Shown here: one piece after another, positions 11,065-23,117 of the stretch
Layout of the letters: each line of letters starts with the position of its first letter
Position numbering within the stretch: the first letter of the stretch is position 1
NCBI GenBank assembly: GCA_011634665.1
Contig: WAEK01000006.1
Location: forward strand, 2,486,001-2,550,000
Source: Mortierella sp. BCC40632
Taxonomy: Eukaryota; Mortierellomycota; Mortierellomycetes; Mortierellales; Mortierellaceae
DNA: 64,000 nt
Direction of reading: 5' to 3'
The notes under the pieces: model-generated
Told to the model about the DNA's origin: nothing
The model's input: only the letters and a program-made list of their open reading frames with translations
The model's database searches: none
Position numbers and translations under genes: made by a program

Positions 11065-14000
11065 CTAATCGTCCTTTTCGCCAAAGAGTGAACGGGCTCG
11101 CATCACCAATGCCTCGTGAACAACGAACACTCGTCTCGGATCCTGACCCAAGACCTGGACCTGAATCCTTCGCTTTCCTTCCTCGCCTAAATTCTCCGCC
11201 GCCATCACTGCAGCATGGACCCCCTCGGTTGCACTGACCTTCTTTTCTTCTACAGCCGAGTTCAGTTCTTGAGAGTGGAGCATGACCCAGTCCATCCTCT
11301 TGGGCTTCATGGCCCGTTGGTCGTCTGACCAAGACCCTGATCCTCGCGGACCAAATCCTCCGTATTCTTGCCTGGATCCCCTTGCCCAAGAACTCGTTGG
11401 CAAGGGGTTCAAGTTTGAAAATGAATGCCTAGATTTGGTGGGTCTGAATCGTTCAACACACTCTTCAGGGATAGACATGGCTGCTCCCGTGACTAAAGGT
11501 GTGTACCTTGTCGATGACCCAAACTCTCTCTCATGGACAGGCCCTGGCTGGAGCAAGTCCCTCACGCAATCGTCCGAGATCCCTCCATGCGCATACAACA
11601 GAGCCGCCAGAACCTGGGATGGTTCAACTTCAGTCTTGTCCACTTTGAATTCAAGTTTTCGTATCCGGACTGGGTGACTTTCTTGAAAGTCCTTTCTTTG
11701 TTGGTCTCGCTTTTGCTGACAATCTGGGCATCTTGTATTATTAGACTTGGTCACCCTCCCACTATCGCCTTGCTCATTCGCTTCTTGGATGGCTAGGTCC
11801 TCATCAGAATCTAGAGACCATGACAGAGGTTCATGTTCGACAGGTTCATGGAAAAGTCGGGTGTTCTGCTCTGACTCTTGACGAGACAGTTTACTCTGCC
11901 CATATCCTTGAAAGGCGGGCGTGGCAGTGGTCTCGATGGCCATCAGGGTTTTCATTTGTTGAAGGCTCGTCCACCCATGAGGCAGATTCTTGAGCGGGGC
12001 GGCAAAATGGATGGCATCCAAGACCATTGTGTCCACAGGAAAATAAATGGGCGCCATTGGTGTCCCAGATTGAGTAAGAGAGGCGTCTTGGTTCAACAAG
12101 TGATCCTCATCCATGTTTTGGTCCCCTTCAGACGTGGTCGTGGTCGTCGTACCTCCATGGTCGCTATCAACCTTCCGTACGCCTTGGTGGTGGCCCCGAC
12201 TGCCAGAACTGGGTTGATAATTAGGATGACTCTGAGGTGGATGGTATTGCAGACCAATGACAAGAGTAATGGGCAACCGGAATGACTCAAGATTCAGATT
12301 CAGGATACGTGTCCAAGGATCAGTCGGACAATAGTCTTCTAGGCTCACAAAGCTTTCTCGTGCGATGCACATTGATTTCGAGGTTGAGCAAGTGCTGGCG
12401 TTTTGACATGGTATCCGATGTTCAGAAAGGGTTGTTGCAACTATAAAGATAGGAGTTGACTAGGTCAGTAATGGGTCAAGGCATTAGGAGTAGCTAGGGA
12501 GTACTTTTCTCAGCCTCTTACCAGACCATCCTCGAGACCAATCAATATCCACTTCTGCTTGAGCTGAGAAGGTAATTTGTGCAGAAAACTGCCTAGTCTC
12601 CAAAGCCCTTCCAAAAGGTCCCGAGGTTCTCTTTGTGTTGCTACCAACGACCAACAGGGGCGGTTGAATCAATGTGGTTAGGGTCATTGGTCCTGGGATA
12701 TCAGCATCTGGATTCTGGATCATCCTCTGAGCATGACGCTCAAGTTCTTGGACGAGTCGGTTGAACACGGCAATTCGTTCGTTCTCATACTGATTGGGGT
12801 AAGGTTGCAGAGCAAGAAGGATATTGCGGACAAAAATAATTAGCTCGAAATGACCTTTCCCAGAGTCATTAAAAAGGTAGCAAGTTTTTTTTGTCTCCTT
12901 TTTCCCACCTGACATTGCAGCTCAAGCGCTTTGACCCGCTCAGAAACCATCTCTAACTCTGAGAGGGCATGGTCAACGTTATCTCTTGTATTGGAGATGG
13001 ACAGTGGTACTGTCTGCTTACTAGCAGTTGTTGTTTGGAATGGAATGGGTCAGTTCTTTCCCCATATTTGTTCGCAAAGGAGCATACATCGTCATCTTTT
13101 GCATGGATCGCGACATCTTGCAGCGAACGAATGACCAATGGACACGAATTTTCCCCTCAATACTCACCTGGACACACCCGTTGGAAAATCCAACACCTGA
13201 CCATAACTATCGAGTCCAACAAATCCTTCCAAACGACCATCGTTTTCCTTTTGACCAAGTGCAAAGAGAAAAGGGACCTCTGCTCGCTCGACAGGCAAGA
13301 ATGCTCCTGGCTGCGCCATCGGTAGTCGAAGCAAAACCCCTTCTGTTGTCTGGAGGTAAAGCAACTTGTCCTAACAAACACATAAATCTCCAAATTAGTT
13401 AGAATTATCTTTTACAAAGGCTAAAAAAAAGGGTGGGTTGACTAGCTTGACGACTTACTGTTGTCATCACAGCCCCTTGGATAGAAGCCTCAATGTTAGC
13501 AACAACGGGGCGTTGATCCACTGTTGTGTCTTTCATGCAAATGTTTCCGTGTGCACTGGAGTGCATTGATGGCAAAAAAAAAAGGGCTTTAGTTAGTGAC
13601 AGCCAGACTATTATGATGATACTCAGGAACAAGAGAGGGAGATGGGGCGAGCAAGTCTTACCCGACAATGACCAAAATTTCGTTCGTGTTCCCAAGAGAG
13701 TCTCTTTCACCAAGAGTAATAGGAAAGAGACCAACTACCGGTTCCTATTTTCAATATTATTTTTTTCAGGGTCAGTTCTCTCGAATCCAAATTCCGCAAA
13801 ACGATAGGGTAGCATCCCCCCCCCCCCGAAAATACCTGCAAGATCTCTTGTAGCTCGGAGGAGATCTCGTCATCCTCAAGAGCCGCATCTGACGATTGGT
13901 TGCAGTAGATCCGAAGGACAGTCCCTGTGCTTGTTCCGACAAACAGCTCCTTCGACGAACTCGATTTTTCAGCTTCAGTATCTGCTTTTCTTTCTGTAAA

Positions 14001-15231
14001 GAGCAAAGTCGAAAAGCAGAGAGTTGTTCCCTTTTGTAATGTGGGACGAAAGGAGATGGAGGTGGGTTTCCTTTGAAGGACTGTCGCAGGCATAAAGTGA
14101 CTATGGGACTTTAGGTGAATTGGATCACTGCCGGAAAAGAACACCAAAAGTCCATCAAACGCAAATGTAATCGCCAGAGCATCCGTCTATCAGCCCGGTA
14201 ATTAACGTGACATTCGTTGATTCGTTAAAAAAGATATCGGTATAGGCAGTTAAAAAAAAGAAAAAAGAAAAGGGGGAAAAAATAAAATAAAAAATAAAGC
14301 ATACAAAGCCAGGTTCCATTACCCATGAGGTTGACATGAACTTGCCTCTGTTGTCAAAAGGTGTTTTTCGTCCGTGACATAGACAAGTCGGGGCGTGGAC
14401 TCTTGGTTCCTGTCGAGGGCTGTAGTAGTTGATCTTGGCGGAGAAGAGGTCCGTTGCCGCTTGGTTTGAGGCGAAGAGGTGGGTTCAATTTTGTCCAAGC
14501 TACTCAATAATCCATCTTCGTCATTCCAGAGCTCAATCTCATCCATCTCATCAAATTCGTGTTGTAGGTTCGAGTCAAGTTGTCGAGCGTCTCTTTCAGA
14601 GTCTTGACTGCTGATTGTAATCACCATCGGGTCGTCCTTTGTACCATGGCTCTGAAAAGCGCTTGTAGACGGGCCTGCAGCCGAGGGTTCTGAGGGTTGA
14701 GGCTCAGAGACTGGGCGGATGGCCCCATAGAGAGAAATGCTCCATATCTTGCCGTCATTGGTGAGGACAATGACTCCAGGGTAGGCTTGTTCGTTTGAGG
14801 CCGCATTCCAGCAAAAGGACGCAATGTTGCTTTGAAACTTCCATGTGCACTAGTAAAAAGTTGAGCAATGGAGATAGCGCCATAATAAGTACGAGTGCCC
14901 AGCTGTACTGTCCATACCATCGAACCTGTTATATCGGAATCTTTCTGACCTGAACTGATCCACTATAGACTACATGTAGGAGCGTTGGCTGGGGCCTAAC
15001 GACCACAACAGTTCGGCAGCTTGAGTCCTGTAGTGCCGAGTCCTGATAAGCAGATCCTTGTCCATGCGCATGGTTTTGTCCTGGAGGATGAGTTGAAATG
15101 GATGCGGCAATGAGTTCTGGCCGTGTGTACGGCGTGCCGAGCAGAATGTCATTCAGAAGCGCGGCCCATTCTGGGGTTTCCATGATTGCCACCACGAGGG
15201 AATCTCGAGCCCCCTCTTCGCGAGGTCTCAT
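11065..15231 (-). CDS. Beta-propeller / coiled-coil / beta-sandwich protein, possible FAAP100/FANCB-like Fanconi core subunit
   Basis: Nine exons (high to low coordinate): 15231-14950, 14849-14346, 14186-13836, 13744-13662, 13555-13459, 13370-13168, 13020-12909, 12789-12522 and 12440-11065. All phases agree and give 1091 residues. Residues 1 to about 505 read like a beta-propeller: repeated strand-turn segments such as PGVIVLTNDGKIWSISLYG, ELFVGTSTGTVLRIY, NEILVIVGAHGNICMKD and KLLYLQTTEGVLLRLPM. Residues about 520-580 form a coiled coil (DHALSELEMVSERVKALELQ). A strand-rich region follows (ITFSAQAEVDIDWSRGWSV, FRLPITLVIGLQYHP), then a disordered tail. This propeller, coil, sandwich order is the published architecture of FAAP100 and FANCB, but I see no diagnostic motif, so the identity is inference. 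Intron 2 uses a GC donor. An in-frame ATG at 15183 is an alternative start. The gene is divergent from the membrane-protein gene. Confidence 0.7.
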
Positions 15232-15440
15232 AAAATAGAGAGAAGCAGTGATCACGCGCAGTCACACTTGGCTTCTTTTTTTTTTTCTGCTCCATTGAAC
15301 TCCTTTCTTCGCTCCTCCCCTCACCCCTTCACTGTTCGACCCTGCACCCTTTTGCCCACCGTCAATCTCTCACTCTCTCACACACACACACACTCTTTAT
15401 CCTCTCTTTCTCTTTCTGTCCATCTTTCTCTCGCTGCATA

Positions 15441-15496
<56 letters not shown>

Positions 15497-15605
15497 ACTC
15501 TCGCTTGCACTGTCGCTACTGTCCACGCCCCTGTCCTTAGCGGTCCACACACCAACGCCACAGGCCTTTACTCTCACCCACACATCCACACTCGTTCTAT
15601 CAGCC
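15232..15605. promoter_or_regulatory. Divergent promoter region with CT repeat
   Basis: The 374 bases separate the start codons of the FAAP100-like gene (-) and the membrane-protein gene (+), so they must hold both promoters. The main feature is a CT dinucleotide tract at about 15443-15494, about 110 bases before the plus-strand start; shorter CA repeats lie near 15379-15391. No TATA box is obvious. Confidence 0.55.
15443..15494. repeat. CT microsatellite
   Basis: About 25 tandem CT units in the divergent promoter between the FAAP100-like and membrane-protein genes. Confidence 0.9.
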
Positions 15606-16762
15606 ATGATCATCCCAACGACACCCACTATGGAAAAGATAAGCGAAAAGATAATATGGATCACAACGGCCGCGCCCTCTCACTCAGAGCGTAAGTGTCT
15701 CTCTCTTCTCCTTCCCCCCGGTCTTTTCCGCCTCACGATGACAACGACGACGACGACGAACAAAGGGTCGCCCCTCACCTTGCCCCGCTTCGCCTTGATA
15801 AATACACAAAGGCCCTCTGCGCAAAGCCTATTCCGATGAGGCTATCTTCTTTAGACTCGACCTTTCAGTGGCCCATGCTTTGCCCAGAGCATGGGTATGT
15901 CAACCTAGCCCGATCCATACCTTTCTCTATTTCTCTTGCTCTCTTTTTGTCTTTGTTCTCTCTTTCTCTCTCTTTCCCTATCCCCTTCATCCATGGCTTC
16001 GCACTCTGTGCATGATGCATCTCTGGACCTGTCTGATCATGACAGTGTGCAACCTGTTCACTCTTGTTGACAATACCCCTTCTTTTTTTTTGTATCTCGC
16101 CTCACCTGCCACTGCCTCCCCAAATAGGGACGGGCAGAATCGAATCCGTATCGTACCTGTTGCCAGTCTTTATCCTCGGAGCATTTTTAATTGTCCTTGC
16201 AGCAACTCTCTTGATCGCCTGTTGCATTTACCGCCGGTTCAAGGCTCAGCATCCATCCTCAACAGTCCCGTGGAAGGGCTATGGCGCTACATCCAGAGGT
16301 GGACCCCATGGCGGATACACCTATGACATTAATAACGGACATGGAGGATACACAGGTGTTGAGGAGGGTGAAGCCATGGATGATGAAGAGTACCAGGCCC
16401 GTCTGCTGGCAAGTCGACGCCGAAGCACATCCTATTATGATACGAATCGATCTCGAGCACCTCAACCCGTGATTATCCGCCATGACCCCTCAGGACGACC
16501 CATCTCAACTTGGTCCACGGCTAGCTCGATTACTGCACAACGAGGAGAGGAGTTGTCTCAATGGAATCGACGACGAGATGACTTGCTCAAGATCTATGGA
16601 CGGAGCCATCACACTCCAAGTTCACATGAGGATCTTGTTGAGGAGCCAGAGTCCGAGTCGGCTGCATACCAGGGAGGTCAGGAACAAGATCGAGCTCCCA
16701 GGCAGACAGTTCATTTGGAAGTGGGAGCAGTAGCGACAGCACAAAAGAAGGGCCATTACTGA
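15606..16762 (+). CDS. Small single-pass membrane protein with disordered cytosolic tail
   Basis: Two exons, 15606-15690 and 16128-16762, joined through a GTAAGT...AATAG intron of 437 bases, give 239 residues. One membrane segment is clear at about residues 36-63 (SYLLPVFILGAFLIVLAATL), followed by Cys-Cys-Ile-Tyr-Arg-Arg and a basic patch. The positive-inside rule therefore puts the long C-terminal part in the cytosol. The tail is rich in Gly, Tyr, Ser and Arg (GYGATSRGGPHGGYTYD, SRRRSTSYYDTNRSRAPQP) and looks disordered, with possible phosphorylation sites. The short N-terminus has no convincing signal peptide, so the segment may be a signal anchor. Exon 1 is short and has few distinguishing features, so the start is the least certain part. 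I do not recognise a family. It could be a plasma-membrane or endomembrane adaptor, but nothing proves this. Confidence 0.65.
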
Positions 16763-17309
16763 AAAAATCCATCATCACATCACACTAAGACCATCGATAG
16801 GAGGAGAAGAGGACCAAGCGTTCAAGGAAAATCCATGGAAGATGGCGACATTGGTGCCACATCTTGTGTCGGAGAAAGAGAGAGAGAGAGAGAGAGAGAA
16901 GAAAAAAAGAAAGTAGCTGTTTGGGTCCTTTTTTTTTTTTTTTTTTTTTTTGTACATATTGGTAAATATTCTGAAAGGTGGTTTGTAGCAAGGAAGTGTA
17001 GCGTCGTGGTCCTGGTGGTTGGGCTGTTCACAGGACTGTGGCCCAGGGCCCTCTTTTTTTTTTTGCCCTGGGCTGCACGCAGACCCACGGACCGTCCCAA
17101 GGCATTTCCGCCATACGCTGAACGAGCTCTTTTTTTTCTTCTTCTTCTCTCTTTTTTTTTTTCTCTCTCGCTCGCTCAGCTCACGCTTTTTTTTTTTTTT
17201 GACCAGACTCGATCTCAAGATCCAACTTTTTCAAAGATTTGGATTAGCTCGGACCAGTCTCTTCATTTCACACAGAAAAGAATAATAAAAAAAAAGAAAA
17301 AGAAAAGAG
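16763..17309. other. Intergenic region, homopolymer-rich
   Basis: Same-strand spacer of 547 bases between the membrane-protein gene and the flavoprotein gene. It has a GA tract near 16,876-16,900, a T run at about 16,929-16,951, and several shorter T runs at 17,130-17,200. No gene-like frame is found. Confidence 0.55.
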
Positions 17310-19664
17310 ATGAGGATCGACTATCTCTCCAGGGCCAGTGCAGCCGTGGCCGCCTTTTTTGCTGCGCCCTCTACCCAGCAACCCGAAACACGTTCATCTC
17401 CCAAGGAGCTCGTGCCATCCAAGTCGGTGGCCATCATTGGTAAAAAAAAAAAAAAAAGAAACTTTGCATTAGATTGGTGTGAACATGGTCGTGTTCATCT
17501 CCTTTTTCTTTTGTGTGCGCGTGTGTGTGTGTGCATGTATTTTAACAGAAACTCGAAGGTGGCCCATCCGTCTCATGGGACACATGTCCTTGGACGCGTC
17601 AAAAAAAAAAAAAAAAAAAAAAAAAGTAGAGCTTCTTTCTCCATTCCAAAACCTGACTAACTGACATGGTTCATCTCTTCTGTCCCTGTCGGGTTGAATG
17701 AACGTGTTTGTGCGGACATTACTTAAAAATTATAGGCGCAGGTGCAGCAGGAGCTTCAACGGCATATTATCTCCACAACTTTCTTCAACCGCCCCAGGCC
17801 CCTTATCCTATCGACCATTCGATCACGGTCTATGACCAGAATGACCGGATTGGTGGCCGTTGTTCCGTCTTCCGTGCCAAGAACCCAGGACAACCGGATG
17901 AGTTTATTGAGATGGGCGCGAGCATCTTTGTCAAGGTCAATCATCACCTTGTCGAAGCCGCCGAGGAGTTTGGGTTGGAGACACGACCTATGCGTGATGA
18001 ACTGTTGGCGATCTGGAATGGGTCTGAGTTTGTGTTTGAGGAGAGTTCATGGAAGTACTGGAACCTGATCAAGGGACTTCGCCGCTGGGGATTCTCTCCC
18101 ATCAAGGTATAGTGATTAAAAAAGAAAAAGTCAGCTCGCTCGCTTGCTCGCTCTTTCTTTCTCTCTCTCTCGGTAGCGCGCTGCCTCGCGGGAAGCGCGG
18201 GAAGCGCAGCCAGGAGATCCAAGTTGATTATTTGAGATTTATAGACGGGAAGTACGGAACAGGGCAGTCCCCCTGCTCATCGCCACTTTACTGACCTAAT
18301 CTCGTCTCTCCCTTTCTCTCTTTCGTCATCACCAATCTCTCCAGCTGCGAAAACATCTCAAGCAGACAGTCGATGGTCTCTTGGAGTTTTACAAGTCACC
18401 CGAGGTCTTTGATAGTATCTCAACCTTTGCTGAACGGTTCCGACTCGACAAGGTCGCGGCTGTTCTCTCGGACAAGTATATGGAGAGCCATCAAATCAAT
18501 CCACTCTATGTCCAAGAAGTCGTCGAAGTCGCTACCCGTGTCAACTATGGTTCCAACATCAACAAGATCCATGCTCTGGGTGCCTTGGTCACCTTGGTAG
18601 CTTCTGATGCACTCCAGATCAAGGATGGCAACTTTCAAATCTTTGAGGGCATGATTGGTCGTAGCAAGGCTAATGTCAAGCTCAACACCAAAATTACCAA
18701 GGTTCGCAGACTCAAGACTGGCTTGAATGCTCAACCCAAGTTTGAGGTCGAGACATCCACAGGTGAAAAGGCAGTTTATGATGCCATTGTCATTGCCACA
18801 CCCGTCGTAAGTCTTTTGTTATCGCTTACCATAGGAAACTGGTTGTATATGCCGAGGAGGCTCTGACTCTTTTATCTTCTCTTCCTCTCTCCCCTCCCCT
18901 CTCCTCTCCCCCTTTTTATATCATCTAGTCCCAATCTGACATTGACTTTGAAGACTTGGGGCTACAAGATATTCCTCATGTCCCCTACCGAACGATCCAT
19001 GCTACTTTTGTCCGTGGCAAGGTCAATCCAGCCTACTTTAACTTGTCTCCCGATAAGGCTGATAAACTCCCAAGCGATATCCTGACCACTTCTGCAGAGG
19101 GAGTCGAGTTTACCTCGCTTTCAATTCAGCGACGCCTAAGCAATGGTGAGACAGTGACCAAGATCTTTTCGCCCAACCGAATTGATAATGAGCTTTTGAA
19201 TCGTTTGTACCAGAGCCGTACCTGGGTGAAGCGCAAGACCTGGAAAGCATATCCCAAGTTGCGACCTGTTGGTGGTGAGGCTGAAGAAGCGAATATTATG
19301 GATCAGCCACCACAAGACCAAGAGCAGGTTGTTCTGGGTGAGACGGATTCTGAGAAGGCCAAGGCTGCTCAGGAAGCCTGGGGCCATGTTGAGGTAGCAC
19401 CTGGCGTATTCTATGTCAATGCCTTTGAGCCTCTCATCTCTGTAAGTGAGCTTGCCCTCTTTTTCGCCTTTTGTTTTCTTTCTTTCACCCTCCCCTATTC
19501 TCCTTTGTTCAAGGCACACAACTCTCATTGCTTATTTTCCAACTCTCTTGATTTATCTGCAATAGACCATGGAGACAGAGACGATTGCAGGCAAGAACAC
19601 GGCACGTCTTATTCGTGACCGATTCCTTGGACACTGTCCTGTGGAAAAGATTTCAAAGGCATAA
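17310..19664 (+). CDS. Prenylcysteine oxidase family FAD-dependent oxidoreductase
   Basis: Five exons: 17310-17439, 17736-18106, 18345-18806, 18929-19441 and 19566-19664; all phases close and give 524 residues. The enzyme family cleaves the thioether of prenylcysteine released from degraded prenylated proteins, producing cysteine and a prenyl aldehyde, in a lysosome-like compartment. An FAD-binding Rossmann motif starts at residue 39 (VAIIGAGAAGASTAYYL, with GxGxxG at 44-49, split by the first intron), followed by the second FAD strand and the GG motif in DQNDRIGGRC. The central part (HALGALVTLVASDALQIKDG, MIGRSKANVKLNTKITKV) matches the prenylcysteine lyase layout, and the last exon has the usual terminal TMETETIAGKNTARLI block. 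The Ala-rich N-terminus before residue 35 could be a weak signal or anchor. Neighbouring genes give no functional hint. Other flavin amine oxidases are the main alternative. Confidence 0.85.
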
Positions 19665-19998
19665 TTTTTATTTTTCTTTTGCTTTCTTTTGCTTTCTTTC
19701 TTTCTTTCTTTTTTTTTGCTCTTGTCATTACCCTCAACCTGAACTCAATAAAATAGCACACACACATTTATATTTGGGGCCAATCCCCCCCCCTCTCCAT
19801 GTCGAAATTGCTAGGATTCGGTGGTATTAGTAGTGGTGGTGGTCTTAGTTGTAGTAGTAATGAAGATGGAAGTAGCTTAGATTCTTGACTCGTGCCTAGA
19901 CTCGAGGGTTCTTTATTAGCGGTAATAGCAGCAATGTACGAGTGAGTGTGTGAAAGAGGATCAGGGGGGGGGGGGGATGGTTTATTGCGACAAACAAA

Positions 19999-20034
<36 letters not shown>

Positions 20035-20091
20035 AGAAAGAGGGATAAGAGAAAAAAGGAAGAAAGAAAGAAAGAAAGAAACGAAAAACGT
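19665..20091. other. Convergent intergenic region
   Basis: Spacer of 427 bases between the 3' ends of the flavoprotein gene (+) and the Acinus-like gene (-). It contains TTTC repeats, a G run at about 19,966-19,975, an A32 tract around 20,000-20,031 and GAAA repeats. AATAAA-like sequence occurs at 19,747-19,753. No gene is seen. Confidence 0.55.
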
Positions 20092-22251
20092 TTAGTTGAC
20101 GGTTGTAGATGGCAATGGACCTTCGGAGGACAAGGTCGTTGATGACGGTTCCTGGGTTTCGACTGGCACAGGTGATGGTAGTGGTGGTTCCTTGGACGGT
20201 TTATAATACAACGGAGGCTGGGCTTTGGTCATCTTGAAGAGATCCATTGGTTGAACCAATTGCGCTGGCTCAGCATGGTTCCGCTTAAAGATAACTAGAA
20301 ATAGGTTGGAAAAGGAGTGGAAGGGGAGATTGGAGTAAGGGTTAGAAGAGAAACCTCAAACGTAAATGCTAGATCAACGACAATCCAGAACGAGACTGAG
20401 AGCAACGAGGCCCCCTTTTTTTTTTTTTTTACCTTCAATATCATCCTTCCGGATAGAAATTGCAGCGCCTCGTTTCGGGGGCAGAGTTTGTTTTCCTGTA
20501 AAAACAACCGGTTTCTGTCCATTCTTCTGAGCATTTTCAGCTGCCTCGATACTATCCACAGCTTGTTCTGGAGTAATGAAAAACGCCTCGAGAACACGTC
20601 CTGTCTCCTTGGGATAAATTTGACCATGCACTTGACCATAGGCCTTCTCCGCTTCTGTCACTTCCTTGAACTATAGTTCATTCCCCCCACCCCCACCCCC
20701 AATGGAAGAATTAAAAAGATAGATATAGAGCACAACAGTTAATAAAAAATAAAATAAAATAAAACTTCCTTTCCCTTTTTCTCAAGTAGTAGAGCAAGAC
20801 AACATTACAACATCATAATACATACAGTCACGTAGCAATGGGTACGGATATTGTCCATCCAAAAGGTTTCAATCTCTCCAAACTCGGCGAGCATCCTCTT
20901 CGCCTGGTTCACAATCAGTGGGCGGACAAAATTCGTAATCACTAAGGAGCGAGTCGTGTTGGGTGGAAGTGGCGCCGTAGGGGTTGGGCCTAAAAAGAAC
21001 ACACAAGTCAAGAATAATAATAAAAAAAAAGGGGTCAAGAGTTAAGAGGCAAGCTCACCCTAATATCCCTAATACTCAAGCTGTTTTTTTTTCTCTCTTT
21101 TTCTTTTTCTTTTTTCGTTTTTCATTTTTCATTTGTGTAAAAGGTAAGAGGGATGACTTACTTTCTTTGGTTTCTTCCATGTTCGAATCAATAGGACTAT
21201 CTCGTGTCGTCGTCTCTGCGGGCACAGCAGGTGGGCGAGACGAGATAGGAGAGTCTGGTTTCCGATCATTTGCTGCCATTCGGATCTGCTTCTCCATCAA
21301 CGACCGTGCATCGATCCGACGCTCTGGACGTGCTGATCCTGTCTTGCGTTCCTCAGTAGTGGGTGACTCGGACGAAGTTGCGGTCACGACAGACGATGAT
21401 TCAGTGGTGCCAGGGATAGAAGCAGGCGTCGAAATCTGAATAGCACCTGGTGCAGGAGATGGAGAAGGTGCAGTGCTGCGACGAAGTGCATCTACCTCTA
21501 GGGTGGATGCTGAAGTTGTGGTCGTTGTGGTAGTGGCGCCCTTTTCATTGTCCTGAGACCGGAACCGTTTCACAGATTCTCCTCCAGGAGTCGAAGGATC
21601 CAACGACCCTGAGGATGTAGAGAGAGGTGGTGTGGAGGATTGTGGTCCGTTTTGGTCTTCATTATCATCCGAGTCTCGCGTCCTCTTCTTTCCGGAACTT
21701 GGCTGAGTCTTCTCAGAACTGTCGATCTGCATTGACTCTGCTGTCTCTGAAGCGACAGTGGATGCTGCATTATCGGTGAGAGTGGCAGTCATGGTAGTAT
21801 CGACTAGCCCCTCCTGTGAAAGTGTGGGTGTGCCCACAACTGGTTGCAACTCAATGGTTGGCTCTGTGGCGCGGACAGATTCTTCTGCAGATGCAGGTGC
21901 ATCCGGTGTAGTGGCCATGACCACATCCGATGCTGCAGCTTCGACAACAGGTTCTGGAACAGGTTTGGCAACCTTGGCAATAATAGCCGCTTCTTCGGAT
22001 GTGGTTGCTGGAGTGGAAAGCGTCGCGTCTTGGTTGTTCGTCTCTGATGAAACTGGATCCTCGACCGTGTCCACGACAGGTGAATTGGGAGTCGATTCTG
22101 GCTTGGCTTCTGTATCTCCACCAGCTGTATCTGCAGCGAGTGCCTCTTCTAGTCGCGCGACAAGGTCCTTTTTCAGACCTTTTGTGGATAAACCTCGCGC
22201 CGTCAGCTCCGCCTTGAGCTCGGTCACCTTGAGTGAATTGGGATCAATCAT
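20092..22251 (-). CDS. Acinus-like SAP/RRM protein (ASAP/PSAP complex subunit)
   Basis: Four exons: 22251-21162, 20989-20826, 20670-20433 and 20294-20092; phases agree and give 564 residues. Residues 1-40 are a SAP DNA/RNA-binding motif (LKVTELKAELTARGLSTKGL, then KKDLVARLEEAL). A long Thr/Ser/Pro-rich disordered region follows. Residues about 370-450 look like the Acinus-type RRM (SLVITNFVRPLIVNQAKRML, then FGEIETFWMDNIRTHCYVTF). Near residue 516, LFKMTKAQPPLYYKP resembles the RNPS1-SAP18 binding motif of Acinus and Pinin. In animals this complex sits on the exon-junction complex and affects splicing, so a nuclear RNA-processing role is likely. The start is the ATG directly before the SAP motif; the frame stays open for 160 codons upstream, so a longer N-terminus is possible. 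The domain order supports orthology better than any single motif. Confidence 0.82.
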
Positions 22252-23117
22252 GAGGCCTCTTGTGTTGACTTGGAGAAGCTGAATGAAGGTCAGAGAAAAT
22301 TGTTCGTTGGTTAAAGATGGACCGTCTCCTGCCTGATGCTTTTGAGTTTTTCTTCTTTCTTGTGTGTAGTGAAGGTGGCGCGCGAGGTGGTAGTGAGGCT
22401 GAAATGCATCCTGAAGAAAGTGAAATGGATCCACCTTTACTGATCGGTCAAGGTCCTGTACGTGACACGTACATTCCACATTAGTCCTCGCCACCCACTC
22501 ATCATTTCCAGGACTCGAAGGCGCGGGTTCTACGCTCACTAGGGGGCTTTTCATGCGCGTAGAAAGCGGATCTATCTGTTTTTGACTGGGGAGAGCAGAC
22601 AGAGGAGAAGAGATTGGGAGTAGTGGAAGTGGTGGAGGAGAATGGGGAGGGGGGCGACAATCTACAAAAATGTTGCGAGAAAAGGAAGAGGAAGATATAG
22701 GAGGGAAAAGCACTTGGGCTATACTTCTCATGCTTCACCTTGCCACCACCTTTGTTGCCACACATAAATGAGAACCCTTTCCCAAATCACATATGACCAT
22801 ACCTTTCGAGTGTAGTCCAGGCGTGTGGGCCAAAGAGCTAGGAAAGAGAACTGACTGGCCTGGAGATCAATTGACTCTGAATTCCATGTGTCAATTTGTC
22901 AGATTTCTCGCACAGCACATATTGTCCAAGACTGTGGAAGAGGAGCATAAAGTCGGCTAATGGCGAATGGCCTTATTTATTTTGATACTGATTGGTGGTA
23001 ACAACTGAACTACCATTGGAAGCAAACGGGTAACTCTACCCGTGCAACCTTTTGTTGATGCCCTCCAAAAGGATAGACCTAAACTAAAGAAAATAAAGAA
23101 GCAAGAGACAGAAAGAA
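22252..23117. other. Spacer / 5' region of the Acinus-like gene
   Basis: The 866 bases lie between two minus-strand genes. The first 480 bases upstream of the chosen Acinus start remain open in frame but are Ser/Pro/His-rich and not recognisable; they are either 5' UTR or an N-terminal extension. The remainder is low in coding character and should hold the 3' UTR of the repeat-protein gene. Confidence 0.5.
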
